Source of the DNA: JAJRTA01 sp965603125
GTDB lineage: Bacteria > Zixibacteria > MSB-5A5 > GN15 > FEB-12
DNA length: 64,000 bases
Direction: 5' to 3'
NCBI GenBank assembly: GCA_965603125.1
Contig: CBFDBU010000013.1
Span: 17,702 to 81,701 of the forward strand
Within the stretch, counting starts at the first letter, position 1, and the number at the start of each line of letters is the position of its first letter. The notes beneath the pieces were generated by a model that was not told the DNA's origin, did no database searches, and saw only the letters and a program-made list of their open reading frames with translations. Shown here one piece after another: positions 17,992 to 27,275 of this stretch. Position numbers and translations under genes: made by a program.

Positions 17992-18957
17992 TTAGATTTC
18001 AACTCCTTTGACGGCCAGCATTATGGAGGCCCCAATCGAGATATAGACACCCCACGAGAGAGTGTTAAGCAGTGCGGCGGGGCCATAACTCTCACCTATG
18101 CTGGTGAAGTAGACCACCGCGTCAAAACCGTACTCCGCACCGAGAAACGACAGGATCACGGCGGCGAGGAAAAACCCCAGCGGCAGCCAGTTGAACCTCA
18201 GAAGCCTCTTGAGCCTGAGCGCCCTGCTGTCGGGGTTCCCCTTGAGTCCGAACAGTCCATACAGAGTATACAGCGGCACTACGAGGCACACGAGCGTCAT
18301 AGCCAGAAACAGCACTCCCGTCAGAACAAGGACCACGCCGGAGGAAAACACTAACGAACCAGCCGACCCCAGAGCCGCAAACGAGCCGATGCCGGACAGC
18401 CGCTCATATTCCTTGTGGGTTCTCTTCCTGGCGACATACCCGTGGATGACCTCCTCGGCGGAGACCTGTGCGTAGGGATCGCTGCCGAGTTCTTCGACCG
18501 CTAGTTCCTCGGTCGCCGGTGAAGCTGCCCCGGTAAGAGCAGCCGCCAGCGAATCACCTTCACCCATGACGAACGCGGCGCTGTCGGAAACCAGAGGGCT
18601 GTCGGTCACTACTTCCTCGGCGGGCTCGGCCGCCTGAGCGGTTTCCTCGATCTCGTTGTACGCAGAATACCAGGGCGTAAACAGGGAAACGATCATGGCC
18701 AGACAGGCCACGCCCAGGATCACCCGATCGCTGAACGACACGCGCTCCTCAAGGAGTGTACACTCGTCGCGCAACGCGTGGAGGGCCTCCAGCTTGGCCC
18801 TCTTGGCCCGCACCGCTTCGACCATCTTCTCCTTTTCGGCATCCGATTTGAACATCTTCTTCGGCTGGCCGGGAAAAACCTCGAAACCGATATACTGGAA
18901 CCGTTGCTTGTCAGTTATTCGCTTTAAGGATGTGTTTTTCTTCTCCGCCTCTGTCAT
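17992..18957 (-). CDS. Membrane protein of unknown function in the ExbB/ExbD operon
   Basis: The protein has 321 residues. A charged cytoplasmic start (about 1-74, coiled-coil-like, KEKMVEAVRAKRAKLEALHAL) is followed by a helix at about 77-93 and an acidic, alanine-rich extramembrane region (about 95-195). Three more helices lie at about 205-235, 257-277 and 290-315. No enzyme motif is visible and I do not recognise the family. Its place between the TPR protein and ExbB suggests an accessory part of the energy-transduction complex (inference). Confidence 0.7.
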   Translation of the reverse strand: MTEAEKKNTSLKRITDKQRFQYIGFEVFPGQPKKMFKSDAEKEKMVEAVRAKRAKLEALHALRDECTLLEERVSFSDRVILGVACLAMIVSLFTPWYSAYNEIEETAQAAEPAEEVVTDSPLVSDSAAFVMGEGDSLAAALTGAASPATEELAVEELGSDPYAQVSAEEVIHGYVARKRTHKEYERLSGIGSFAALGSAGSLVFSSGVVLVLTGVLFLAMTLVCLVVPLYTLYGLFGLKGNPDSRALRLKRLLRFNWLPLGFFLAAVILSFLGAEYGFDAVVYFTSIGESYGPAALLNTLSWGVYISIGASIMLAVKGVEI

Positions 18958-18993
18958 TCAAACTCCCGAGAATAAGTTTGCTGTCCGACGAAT

Positions 18994-21018
18994 CTAAAAC
19001 TCGAAGCTGGTGTCGTCCCGCCCCTTCTTGCATTCCTGGATGGACGAGTCACAGTTCAGACATTTCACATACCATTCGTTGGCGTTCTTGAAATCCGCGC
19101 TGGAGGCGGCCTTGTCCTTGGATTTCTCGACCGCCCGCAGATGATAACACTGAGCGATCCAGAGCACCAGGTCAGCGTCGCTGCAGGCGCCCTTCTCAGC
19201 CGAAACGCAACCGTATGCGTCTCTCAGGTATCCCAGCGCCTTAGTGTAGTTCTTGGTACAGATGCCGCCGAAATAAGCGTAGCCCAGGGCCTTCTTGGCC
19301 TCGCAGCTCTTGGGGTCGACTTCCAGCAGCCGTTTGTAGCTCTCCACCCCGCTGGCGCAGTCGGCCAACTGGTACAGACAGGTATTGGCCACCAGAAGAA
19401 GCACCCTGGTATCCTGCGGGTGAATTTCGAGATACTTCTCCATATAGCTTACGGCAACTTCATAGTAGTCCAGGTTGGGGTCGATGCCGCCCTCTGCGGG
19501 CTCGGCCTCCTCGCCCTCCTCGTCAAGGTTTTCCATCTCCTCGTCGGCTTCGCCCTGGTTGGCGATATTCAGCGCACAGTAGCCGGCGTTCTTGTAGATG
19601 CCCGCTTCGGATGAGTCGATGCCCTGATCGATACGCTTCTGGTAGTACTCGAGCGCCAGGGCATACTGCTTCTCGTTGTGATAGGCCACGGCCAGGTTGT
19701 AGGTAAGCCGCGTCTGGTCGGGGTTGGCGTCGAGGGACTTGCGATAGTACACAATCGCCTCGTTGAAGTCCTTGGCCTCCCGGTAATAGTAGGCGTCGCC
19801 CAGGTACTGATAGAGTTCGACCTCCTTTATCTTGGTCGCGGCGGCGTGGTCGGCATCCCCCAGCCACTCAATATGCTTAAGAAGCATCTCCCCGCTCTTG
19901 ACGAAATCCTGCACACCCCAAAGCGCCTTACCATAGTGGAAGTAGATGTCACGCGGCTCGTAGGGAATCGAGAGGACCTTCTCGAAGTTCTCAGCAGCCT
20001 CCTCGGCTCCACCGACATTGGCATAGGCCATGGCCACTTCGAAGAATACCCGCACATGGGCGGAGTCAGGCTTTGCCTGGGACAGCTCCAGGTACTTCTG
20101 GTAAGCTCCGATAGCGTCAAAGAAGCGCGCCTTGCGTTCGTCCCGGGAGCGTGTGGACAGGGCTGCCTTGAAGTAGATGCCGCCGGCTTTCATCCAGGCG
20201 GCGGCGTGAGTGCTGTCCTTCTGAAGCACTACCCGCAGTTTCTCCATGGCACAGGTGTAGTCCTTCATATCCAGGCAGGCCTCGGCCCAGTGGAAATACA
20301 CGTCCAGCGAGCCCGTGTCAACCTCGAGAGCCTTTTCATATTCGATAACGGCCAGAGACGGTACACCTTGGTAAAAGTTGGCGTCGCCTAGGTTGATGTG
20401 GTACTCCGCGTTTTCCCGGGCATACCGCGCCATTAATTCCTCCGTGGCCGCTTGACGTTCCTCGTCGGAAAGGCGCGTGTTTTTCAGGTCGGTGAGTTCC
20501 TTGGCCTGCGCCGCCTCGCTTTCGGCCAGTGCTTTGCGAAATTGGCGGTCGGCCTTCTGATAATCTTGCCGCGCCAGGTCAAGCAGGCCTATGCCGTTCT
20601 CAAAAGGAGCTTTCAGTTCCCTGGATTTCCTCAGCCCCTCCTGGAGTCGCTCCTCAGCATCGTCGTATTCGCCGAGAAAGATGAGACACCGCCCAAGATA
20701 ATAGAGTGATTCGTGATGTTTGCTCTTCTTGTCGAGAGCCTGCTCGAATCTCTCCCTGGCCTCCGAATACTGCTGGCGATAGAAATGGATCAGACCCAGG
20801 GTATAGTAATTGAGATGGTAGCCCTTATCGATTTCAATCTCCTGGTTCAGGAAATTGACGGCGCGGGCGGTATCACCGGCCTGGAGCGCATCGAAAATCG
20901 CCGGTTTGAGGTCCTGACCCTGGATTCCAACGGCAGACAGAAACTGCAGGACCAGGATAATGAAGATGAAGGGAAAAATGCGGGCCGGGCAACTTCGTTT
21001 CAACGTAATATCCCTCAT
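18994..21018 (-). CDS. Exported TPR-repeat protein
   Basis: From ATG 21018 the protein has 674 residues; a TTG at 21030 would add four. A signal sequence (about 8-27) is followed by nearly continuous tetratricopeptide repeats, e.g. YYTLGLIHFYRQQYSEARER, SLYYLGRCLIFLGEYDDAEE, AEYHINLGDANFYQGVPSL and RLTYNLAVAYHNEKQYALAL. An acidic insert (EADEEMENLDEEGEEAEP) interrupts them near residue 500. It is likely a periplasmic protein-binding scaffold that works with the ExbB/ExbD/TonB genes downstream (inference from the operon). C-terminal cysteines (CLNCDSSIQECKK) are notable for a periplasmic protein. Confidence 0.85.
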   Translation of the reverse strand: MRDITLKRSCPARIFPFIFIILVLQFLSAVGIQGQDLKPAIFDALQAGDTARAVNFLNQEIEIDKGYHLNYYTLGLIHFYRQQYSEARERFEQALDKKSKHHESLYYLGRCLIFLGEYDDAEERLQEGLRKSRELKAPFENGIGLLDLARQDYQKADRQFRKALAESEAAQAKELTDLKNTRLSDEERQAATEELMARYARENAEYHINLGDANFYQGVPSLAVIEYEKALEVDTGSLDVYFHWAEACLDMKDYTCAMEKLRVVLQKDSTHAAAWMKAGGIYFKAALSTRSRDERKARFFDAIGAYQKYLELSQAKPDSAHVRVFFEVAMAYANVGGAEEAAENFEKVLSIPYEPRDIYFHYGKALWGVQDFVKSGEMLLKHIEWLGDADHAAATKIKEVELYQYLGDAYYYREAKDFNEAIVYYRKSLDANPDQTRLTYNLAVAYHNEKQYALALEYYQKRIDQGIDSSEAGIYKNAGYCALNIANQGEADEEMENLDEEGEEAEPAEGGIDPNLDYYEVAVSYMEKYLEIHPQDTRVLLLVANTCLYQLADCASGVESYKRLLEVDPKSCEAKKALGYAYFGGICTKNYTKALGYLRDAYGCVSAEKGACSDADLVLWIAQCYHLRAVEKSKDKAASSADFKNANEWYVKCLNCDSSIQECKKGRDDTSFEF

Positions 21019-21040
21019 AATGAGTTCCAAAATAAGAGCA

Positions 21041-21070
21041 AATGTAAATACAAAAATCGCGCAATGTCAA
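21041..21070 (-). promoter_or_regulatory. Sigma-70-like promoter for the TPR/ExbB/ExbD/TonB genes
   Basis: TTGACA (21065-21070) and TACATT (21041-21046) are 18 bases apart on the minus strand. The -35 box overlaps the stop codon of the small membrane gene, so this would be a promoter inside the operon giving separate supply of the downstream genes. Confidence 0.45.
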
Positions 21071-21282
21071 GCCAATAATTCCTCTCCCGGCCCGGCCGCT
21101 TCCGTCTCTCGCGCCTTCCGACAGGGCAAAAGCCGAGCCAGTACGTACGCGACAACAACTGCCGCCACGGCAACGCGCACCGTCGCTGTCAGCATCTGAT
21201 TAAACGCAAGCATCATGTAGATTCCGGTCAGCACAACGACCACCACCGAAGCCGCGTTCAACACACGCGTTGCTCGTTCCAT
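21067..21282 (-). CDS. Small two-helix membrane protein
   Basis: The chosen start ATG 21282 gives 71 residues, preceded by GGAAGG; a GTG at 21288 is possible. Two hydrophobic helices (about 11-28 and 35-52) are joined by a short turn, followed by a basic and then acidic tail. No family is recognised. The gene lies 48 bases upstream of the TPR gene on the same strand, so it may belong to the energy-transduction operon. Coding status rests on its ribosome site and helix pattern only. Confidence 0.5.
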   Translation of the reverse strand: MERATRVLNAASVVVVVLTGIYMMLAFNQMLTATVRVAVAAVVVAYVLARLLPCRKARETEAAGPGEELLA

Positions 21283-21577
21283 ACTCACCTTCCTTCTTTA
21301 TACAGATCACAGGAGCGGTTCTTCCAAGCTGCTTTTGCACAGGCGTTGGCGAATCAGACGGAAACAACTCAATAAGCGTGCCAACCCCTCGTTTGCGGCG
21401 TTTGTGGACGCTTAGTTGTTGTGTTTCAATGGATTACGATAGCCAACAGCAACAAGCTGCCTGGCGAGGTGGGAAAGATCGCAGTAAATGCGCCTCGTGC
21501 GCCCTGATCAGGCACGCGAAGACCGGCGCAACCCCCTGCGGGGCCGCGACTTAGTCCCCCGTAAGAGGTCACACCTC

Positions 21578-22690
21578 TCACCGGAGCCAGTCGTAGACAA
21601 TTCGTACGTCCGTACTACCGGTGTAATGCAAATGAACCAGCCCATGAAATCGGCGCGCCCTGCCGTCATAGTCCAACGCTGGGGCAAACCGGAGATTACC
21701 TATAATCCTTCTGACCGTCTCCACGGTCGCCCTGGGAACCCGGCTGCATCGGACAAGGCGGGCCTTTCCGAGAGTGTCGACTTGCATATAGGCGCTAAGC
21801 CTATCGTGAGCCGAGCGCGATCTTCCCAGGGGATATCTGTCCGGCGGAATCCGCAGCGGAATCGCCTTGCTCATCAGTCCGACCGTATCCGGCAGCATTC
21901 TTAAGCTCAGTTTGTTTAACAGCGAAAGCTGATCGTAGTGTTCCCGGTTCCAGACAGCTGTGGGATAGTCCATCTGTGGAAACAGGGACACGAGCAGAAA
22001 CGGTGTTGAGGCTATCGATTCGCCGTTGACAACCGCGGGACTGAACTTGGCGTACAGCAATGCTGACATGATCTGCTCATCGAAACCGCGGCAGGTGGAT
22101 CGCACTTTCTCCGAACCGAGCAACCTGCCGGAATCGTCGAGTTGAAGCCGCACCAGTACGAACGGATAGACCGCCGGTTCCGTTGTCGAAGCTGATAGGG
22201 CAAAGTACGACGGGAATGTTACAACGCCGGGGGAACCGATCCCGTTGAGAGCGAACGTCTTCCAGTACAGATCGGCATCGTTGATCCTGCCGCTCTCGTC
22301 CTCGGGAAACTGAACCTGCGGAATGACGGCTCCCGGCCTGAACTGGAACATCACAGGGAGAACGGAGGCTACCTTCTGCCCGTTCATCATAGCCGGTTCC
22401 AGGCTAAGCTCTCTTAGGAAACCCTCGACGTACGCGGCCTGGCCGCTGTCAGCCGGATCTTCCGGCGAGAGGGCCGATATCTTTCCTCCGCTGTCCAGTT
22501 GTACCAGTATGCAGACTATCCTCTCTGTGTTCAGCGACAGGAGGCGGCGAGGTGGTTCGAAGGCAGGAATTTCTTTAGGGAACGGCACGCAAAACCCATA
22601 CAGGCCGGCCGGTGTTTCTTCCCGGGCACTCAGGGAAACACCGAGCCAGGCAGAGATAACTGCCGTCAGTAGTAGTCTGTGTTTTTTCAT
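21578..22690 (-). CDS. Exported protein with three TonB-C-like modules
   Basis: From ATG 22690 (MKKHRLLL) the protein has 370 residues and a signal sequence ending near SLSA. Three segments share the pattern hydrophobic strand, LD-x-x-G turn, helix, F-x-PA-x-x-NG, strand: ILVQLDSGGK...SLEPAMMNGQKV; VLVRLQLDDSGR...AKFSPAVVNGES; MQVDTLGKARL...LRFAPALDYDGR. This is the core of the TonB C-terminal fold, but no membrane anchor or ExbB/ExbD is attached. Such orphan modules are seen in FCB genomes and may bind partners in the periplasm. It is divergent from purF. Function not known. Confidence 0.65.
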   Translation of the reverse strand: MKKHRLLLTAVISAWLGVSLSAREETPAGLYGFCVPFPKEIPAFEPPRRLLSLNTERIVCILVQLDSGGKISALSPEDPADSGQAAYVEGFLRELSLEPAMMNGQKVASVLPVMFQFRPGAVIPQVQFPEDESGRINDADLYWKTFALNGIGSPGVVTFPSYFALSASTTEPAVYPFVLVRLQLDDSGRLLGSEKVRSTCRGFDEQIMSALLYAKFSPAVVNGESIASTPFLLVSLFPQMDYPTAVWNREHYDQLSLLNKLSLRMLPDTVGLMSKAIPLRIPPDRYPLGRSRSAHDRLSAYMQVDTLGKARLVRCSRVPRATVETVRRIIGNLRFAPALDYDGRARRFHGLVHLHYTGSTDVRIVYDWLR

Positions 22691-22834
22691 ACCATAAGCG
22701 CCTTCACAAGATTCCCTTAGAATCATACATGAGCACGTCTTTTCTGTTGTACCGCAAAACTATGAATCCGTCCGGCCGTGGAAAAGCTAAAACTCCCTTA
22801 AGCCGGACTGATGCCGACGGCATTCTTTATCCTG

Positions 22835-22873
22835 GTCAAACCGTTTGACATTTCACAGACCAGGCAATAGATT
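22835..22873 (+). promoter_or_regulatory. purF promoter with inverted repeat over the -35 box
   Basis: TTGACA (22845-22850) and TAGATT (22868-22873) are 17 bases apart. The -35 lies inside the perfect inverted repeat GTCAAAC-C-GTTTGAC (22835-22849), a plausible operator. Confidence 0.6.
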
Positions 22874-22912
22874 CAGTCTTCCTCGAACGAGGCCTGAAGG
22901 AGAACCTGCGCG

Positions 22913-24328
22913 ATGCTGGACACAATTGTACACGACAACTGTGGTGTCGTCGGAATCTTTGGCAACTCCCGGGCGGCCAAGCTGACCTATTTCGGTCTCT
23001 ACGCCCTGCAGCACCGGGGGCAGGAATCAGCCGGGATCGTTACCTCCAACCGGGGAATGATACATATGCACAAGGGGGTGGGAGAAGTATCGGAGGTTTT
23101 CGCCGACGAGAAGATATTGAGCCGACTCAGCGGGAACATGGCCATCGGCCATACCCGCTACAGCACCACCGGGGCTTCGTCACTTATTAATATCCAGCCA
23201 TTCCTGATCACCAACCGATCCCGACACCTGGCTATCGCCCACAACGGCAACCTGACCAACTCCCTGGAGTTGCGACGGAAGCTCGATGCCCAGGGTTCCA
23301 TTTTTCAGACCACGTCCGATACCGAGGTGATCGTGCACCTGGCGGCGCGGTCCAGAAAGCGCCGCAGAATCGACCGCATCTGTGATGCCCTGACAACCGT
23401 CAAGGGAGCCTTTTCGCTGACGCTTCTTACTGAAGACTCAATCGTGGCGGCGCGCGACTCCCACGGTTTTCACCCTCTTGCCCTGGGGAGATTTCGCAAA
23501 TCGTGGGTGGTTGCCTCGGAAACCTGCGCTTTCGATATCATCGGCGCCAGGTACGTCCGGGATATCGAGCCGGGAGAAGTGCTGGAAATTTCCGCGGCGG
23601 GTTTGCGATCATACTACCCGATGAAGAAGACCAAACATGCCTTCTGCATCTTTGAGTACATCTATTTCTCCCGTCCGGATTCAATCGTATTCGGGGAGAA
23701 CGTCGACAAGATACGCCGCCGTCTCGGCCGCCAGTTGGCGATCGAGCACCCGGTCGACGCCGACATAGTGATCGGTATTCCCGACTCCGCCAACACGGCC
23801 ACCCTGGGTTTCGCAGAGGAATCCGGGATTCGTTTCGAGATCGGCCTGATCCGGAATCACTATGTCGGCCGCACCTTCATTGATCCCCACCAGAACATCC
23901 GTGACCTTGATGTGAAAGTGAAGTTCAATCCCGTCAAGGGCGTCCTGAAGGGCCGAAAAGTGGTGGTGGTCGACGATTCCATAGTTCGTGGGACTACTTC
24001 CCGGAAGCTTGTGAAACTGATTCGCGAGGCCGGGGCAAGGGAAATCCACTTTCGCATTTCTTCCCCACCAATCGTGTCCCCCTGCTTCTATGGTATCGAC
24101 ATGCCGACCCGCCGGGAGTTGATTGCTTCTCGCCGGTCGGTAGCCGAAATCGAGAAGTATCTCGAGGCCGATTCACTACGCTACCTTTCCCTGGAGGGAA
24201 TGCTCTCAATGGCGTCGCTGCCCGAAACGGATTTCTGCGCCAGTTGCTTCTCCGGTAAGTACCCGATCAAACCTCCGGCAATCAACGGCAAAGACCGTCT
24301 CAAGCCTCGACAGGGTCTCAAAGCATAG
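22913..24328 (+). CDS. purF: Amidophosphoribosyltransferase
   Basis: Catalyses the first committed step of purine synthesis: glutamine plus PRPP to phosphoribosylamine. The 471-residue protein is of the Bacillus/eukaryote type. A nine-residue propeptide precedes CGVVGIFG, so Cys10 would be exposed as the N-terminal nucleophile. The glutaminase part contains GHTRYSTTG; the PRPP loop is VVVDDSIVRGTTSRK. Cysteines in KHAFCIFEY, PCFYGIDMP and DFCASCFSG match the four ligands of the structural [4Fe-4S] cluster of this subtype. It is a single gene with its own promoter, convergent with the glycosyltransferase pseudogene. No other pur gene is nearby. Confidence 0.97.
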   Translation: MLDTIVHDNCGVVGIFGNSRAAKLTYFGLYALQHRGQESAGIVTSNRGMIHMHKGVGEVSEVFADEKILSRLSGNMAIGHTRYSTTGASSLINIQPFLITNRSRHLAIAHNGNLTNSLELRRKLDAQGSIFQTTSDTEVIVHLAARSRKRRRIDRICDALTTVKGAFSLTLLTEDSIVAARDSHGFHPLALGRFRKSWVVASETCAFDIIGARYVRDIEPGEVLEISAAGLRSYYPMKKTKHAFCIFEYIYFSRPDSIVFGENVDKIRRRLGRQLAIEHPVDADIVIGIPDSANTATLGFAEESGIRFEIGLIRNHYVGRTFIDPHQNIRDLDVKVKFNPVKGVLKGRKVVVVDDSIVRGTTSRKLVKLIREAGAREIHFRISSPPIVSPCFYGIDMPTRRELIASRRSVAEIEKYLEADSLRYLSLEGMLSMASLPETDFCASCFSGKYPIKPPAINGKDRLKPRQGLKA

Positions 24329-24496
24329 ACTTGGAATACTGTTCGGGCAGTCTCGGGCACGGGGATACAGTTTACCCCTTGTCACCCCTTTATTACCCAT
24401 TCTCCAACATCCCGACACCTCCTGAAAGAATTTTAACACTATCCTTTCTCTGTATCCACTAAACCAGGGGAGGGTCAAGCGTATTTCGAAATGAGT

Positions 24497-25702
24497 TCAT
24501 CCGTGGACGTTATTGGTCATGGCAGAATTGGAAGCGATTCTCAGCAGCGATACCCGTGCCACTGCAATAAATAGCAGCAATATTCCTGCAAAATAGAATG
24601 GTCCCGCAACAACCCGACCGATATAGAAACATATTATGAATGCGGACAAGAGTGCGCTGTGGGTATGAGTCGGCAGATCGGTGTCGTGTAACAGTCTCAA
24701 GAGCATCAATGCGAAAGCTGGTAACAGAAATACCAGATGATGTTACTCGGAAAGCGGTGAGATAAGCAGGATTGCCATGAAGTACAGGTGACAAGTCCAC
24801 AGGCCGGCTATGCTGCCATTTCGACGAATGGCCATCAAGTCAACAGCTACAACGGACAAGGAGACAACAGCAGCAGAAACGATTTCCAAACTTGGAATAC
24901 TCCGGAGCGCAGGTACTGTCTGCGACAAAAAACCGTACAGTGTGAAGTATGTGTAGCGACCCGGCAGGCCACCGGAGAACTTACCGAAGATAAAATCACG
25001 CACATAGGCACCGTAGATATCAAACAAATCCCCACCGAGAGTGATAACAGGTAGTAGACAAAAAGCAATAAACAGGATGGCTGATAACGCCAAGGCTTTG
25101 AATCTACGCCTTAAAAGCAGGAACAGAAACAGGATAAGCGGTACAAGTTTTATGGCAGCCGCCAAGGCTAGAAAAACCGAGGCCAATAAAGTTTTGTCCT
25201 CGAATTCATATTTCAAAAACAGTATGCAAAATAAGAGCACCACGAAATTCACCTGGCCGTTAAGCAAGTGATTCTGGAGTACAGGCGTCAACAGCAAAAG
25301 AGCTATCATGAGTGGAGCATATAGATGAGAACCCCAGTCGGTTTTGAGGTTCTTCGCAGACTGCTTAATGAGTATGACGGTCGACCCCAAAAGCGATGCC
25401 ACGTTGATCAGATACCAGAGGAAATTACTCAGCCAATAGGGCAGAAGGCTAAAGGGAATCAAAGCAAAGGCAAAGAACATCGGATAGCTATATGTGAAGG
25501 GAGAGTCAGTCTCAAACGGGTTCTCACCATTGAGGATAGCCTGGGCCGAAAGAAGATAGCTCGAAAAATCGTAGCCAAAATCACGATAGGCCTTGTGATA
25601 TGCCTGAATCAGAAAAACGATGAGAAACACCGACAGAAGACCCGCTGCGATTATCTTAACCCAGCGTCGATTACACAACGTTAATAAAGATTGCCGACAC
25701 AT
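24497..25702 (-). pseudogene. GT87/DUF2029-like membrane glycosyltransferase, cut by an in-frame stop
   Basis: The frame reads 319 residues from ATG 25702, stops at TAA (24743-24745), then continues in the same frame with HHLVFLLPAFALML for about 80 more codons to 24497. The join falls in the SPLSE-x-HHL region typical of this family, so one codon has become ochre; no frameshift is needed. Hydrophobic helices run throughout; DFSSYLLSAQAILNGENPF and LLNGQVNF fit polyprenol-phosphate-sugar mannosyltransferases of GT87. Ribosome site AAAGGG precedes the start. The gene is much more AT-rich than nuoN upstream, suggesting transfer. Sequencing error or readthrough cannot be excluded. Confidence 0.75.
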
Positions 25703-25778
25703 GAGCCCTTTCCGATCTTACAGAATGCTTAGAACCTATTATGCTGGAGGACGGAGCGACGAACAAAAAAGTCATAGT

Positions 25779-27227
25779 TTACAGGAATGCGAAAAGGGCT
25801 GATTGGGCGAACTCGAGCACCCGCTGTGGGAACAGGCCCAATCCAAGCGCACCCGCCGCAGTGATTATCAGAACCAGCACCATGCCCGGTGAGTAAGGAA
25901 CGGGGTCATACGTCGTTTGGGCGTCATCGAAATAGCAGGCCTTGACAACCCGCAAATAATAGTACACCGACAGAAACGAGTTCATGACACCGATGACTGC
26001 CAGCCAGATGAACCCGGATTTGACGGCCGCGGCAAAGATGTAGAACTTGCCGAAGAAGCCGACCGTCGGCGGAAAACCACACAGCGAGAACATGAAGAGA
26101 GCCAGGACGGCCGATAGGTAGGGACGCGAGCGGGCCAGACCGGCCAGTTCGGAGAAGTCGGACTTGCAACCGGAGCGGGTCTCAAGCAGGGTGACAACGG
26201 CAAACCCGCCCAGATTGAACATGGTATAGGCGGAGATATAGAAGACGGCAGCAGAGATTGCCTCGGCCCCTCCGACGGCCAGCGCCACCAACATGTATCC
26301 GGCGTGGGCTATCGAGGAGTACGCTAACATGCGCTTCACATTGTCCTGTCGAAGGGCGAGGATGTTGCCCACCGACATGGTCAGCACCGCCAGCACCCAG
26401 AAGACGACTGTCAGTATTTCCATCTGCTCAAAGCCGAACAGAAAAATGCGCAGCATGACGGCAAATCCGGCCGCCTTGGGGCCTACCGAGAAAAAGGCCG
26501 TCACCGGTGTCGGGGCGCCCTGGTAGACATCCGGCACCCAGGTGTGAAAAGGCACAGCCGCGATCTTGAAACCGAAACCGATCAGGATCAGGGCGGCGCC
26601 TACGTACAGGCTGAACTCGAAATTGGAGGCTATATAGTTGAAATCCGCTACGATGCGGCGCATGTCGGTCGTGCCCGAGGCGCCGAACAGGAAGGCTATC
26701 CCCAGCAGCAGGAAAGCACTGGCAAAGGCACCCATGATGAAGTACTTGATGGCGGCCTCGTTCGACTCCAGCGACCGCCGGGCAAACCCGGCCATCACGT
26801 ACAGCGGGACCGACATTATCTCCAGCCCGAGAAACATCACCACCAGATCGGTGGTGTTGGCCATGACCATCATGCCGAACGTGGAGATCAGCAGCAGGGC
26901 ATAGAACTCCGGCTTATTGATATTCCCGGCGATGAGATAACGATGGGCCATGCCCACCGTCAGGGTGGCGGTGACCAGGAAGATGGCCTTGAAGGCCGTG
27001 CCGAAATTGTCACAGGCTATCATACCGAAGAACCCGGACTGCTGATTGCCCCATTGCCTTGCAACCAGCGCCAGCGACACGAGAATACCCACCAGAGCAA
27101 TCAGCGGCGCCAATCGCGCCAACCGCCGCTGGAATGCGGTCAGAAGGATCAGGAAAGACGCTGCCAGAAGCGCGATTTCCGGATAGATCAATTCAAAATC
27201 AATCGATGCCGACGTAAAATCTATCAT
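25779..27227 (-). CDS. nuoN: NADH-quinone oxidoreductase subunit N
   Basis: An antiporter-like membrane subunit of complex I, 482 residues with about 14 helices. The conserved part KAAAVPFHTWVPDVYQGAPTPVTAFFSVGPKAAGF is well preserved, including the lysines and the ETRSG loop later. It is the last gene of the nuo operon, 48 bases after the glutaredoxin-like gene. The start ATG 27227 has a poor ribosome site (GAAGTG). Proton pumping is expected from its homologues. Confidence 0.96.
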   Translation of the reverse strand: MIDFTSASIDFELIYPEIALLAASFLILLTAFQRRLARLAPLIALVGILVSLALVARQWGNQQSGFFGMIACDNFGTAFKAIFLVTATLTVGMAHRYLIAGNINKPEFYALLLISTFGMMVMANTTDLVVMFLGLEIMSVPLYVMAGFARRSLESNEAAIKYFIMGAFASAFLLLGIAFLFGASGTTDMRRIVADFNYIASNFEFSLYVGAALILIGFGFKIAAVPFHTWVPDVYQGAPTPVTAFFSVGPKAAGFAVMLRIFLFGFEQMEILTVVFWVLAVLTMSVGNILALRQDNVKRMLAYSSIAHAGYMLVALAVGGAEAISAAVFYISAYTMFNLGGFAVVTLLETRSGCKSDFSELAGLARSRPYLSAVLALFMFSLCGFPPTVGFFGKFYIFAAAVKSGFIWLAVIGVMNSFLSVYYYLRVVKACYFDDAQTTYDPVPYSPGMVLVLIITAAGALGLGLFPQRVLEFAQSALFAFL

Positions 27228-27275
27228 AGCACTTCGTTTCCACAGGCGACGACCGCCGCCGGTATCTTAGAAACC

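Noticed and set aside
21297..21302. TATAAA on the minus strand as a -10 box for the small membrane gene
   Set aside because: It is only 15 bases from the start codon and would place the transcription start inside the ribosome site; the -35 spacing is 19.
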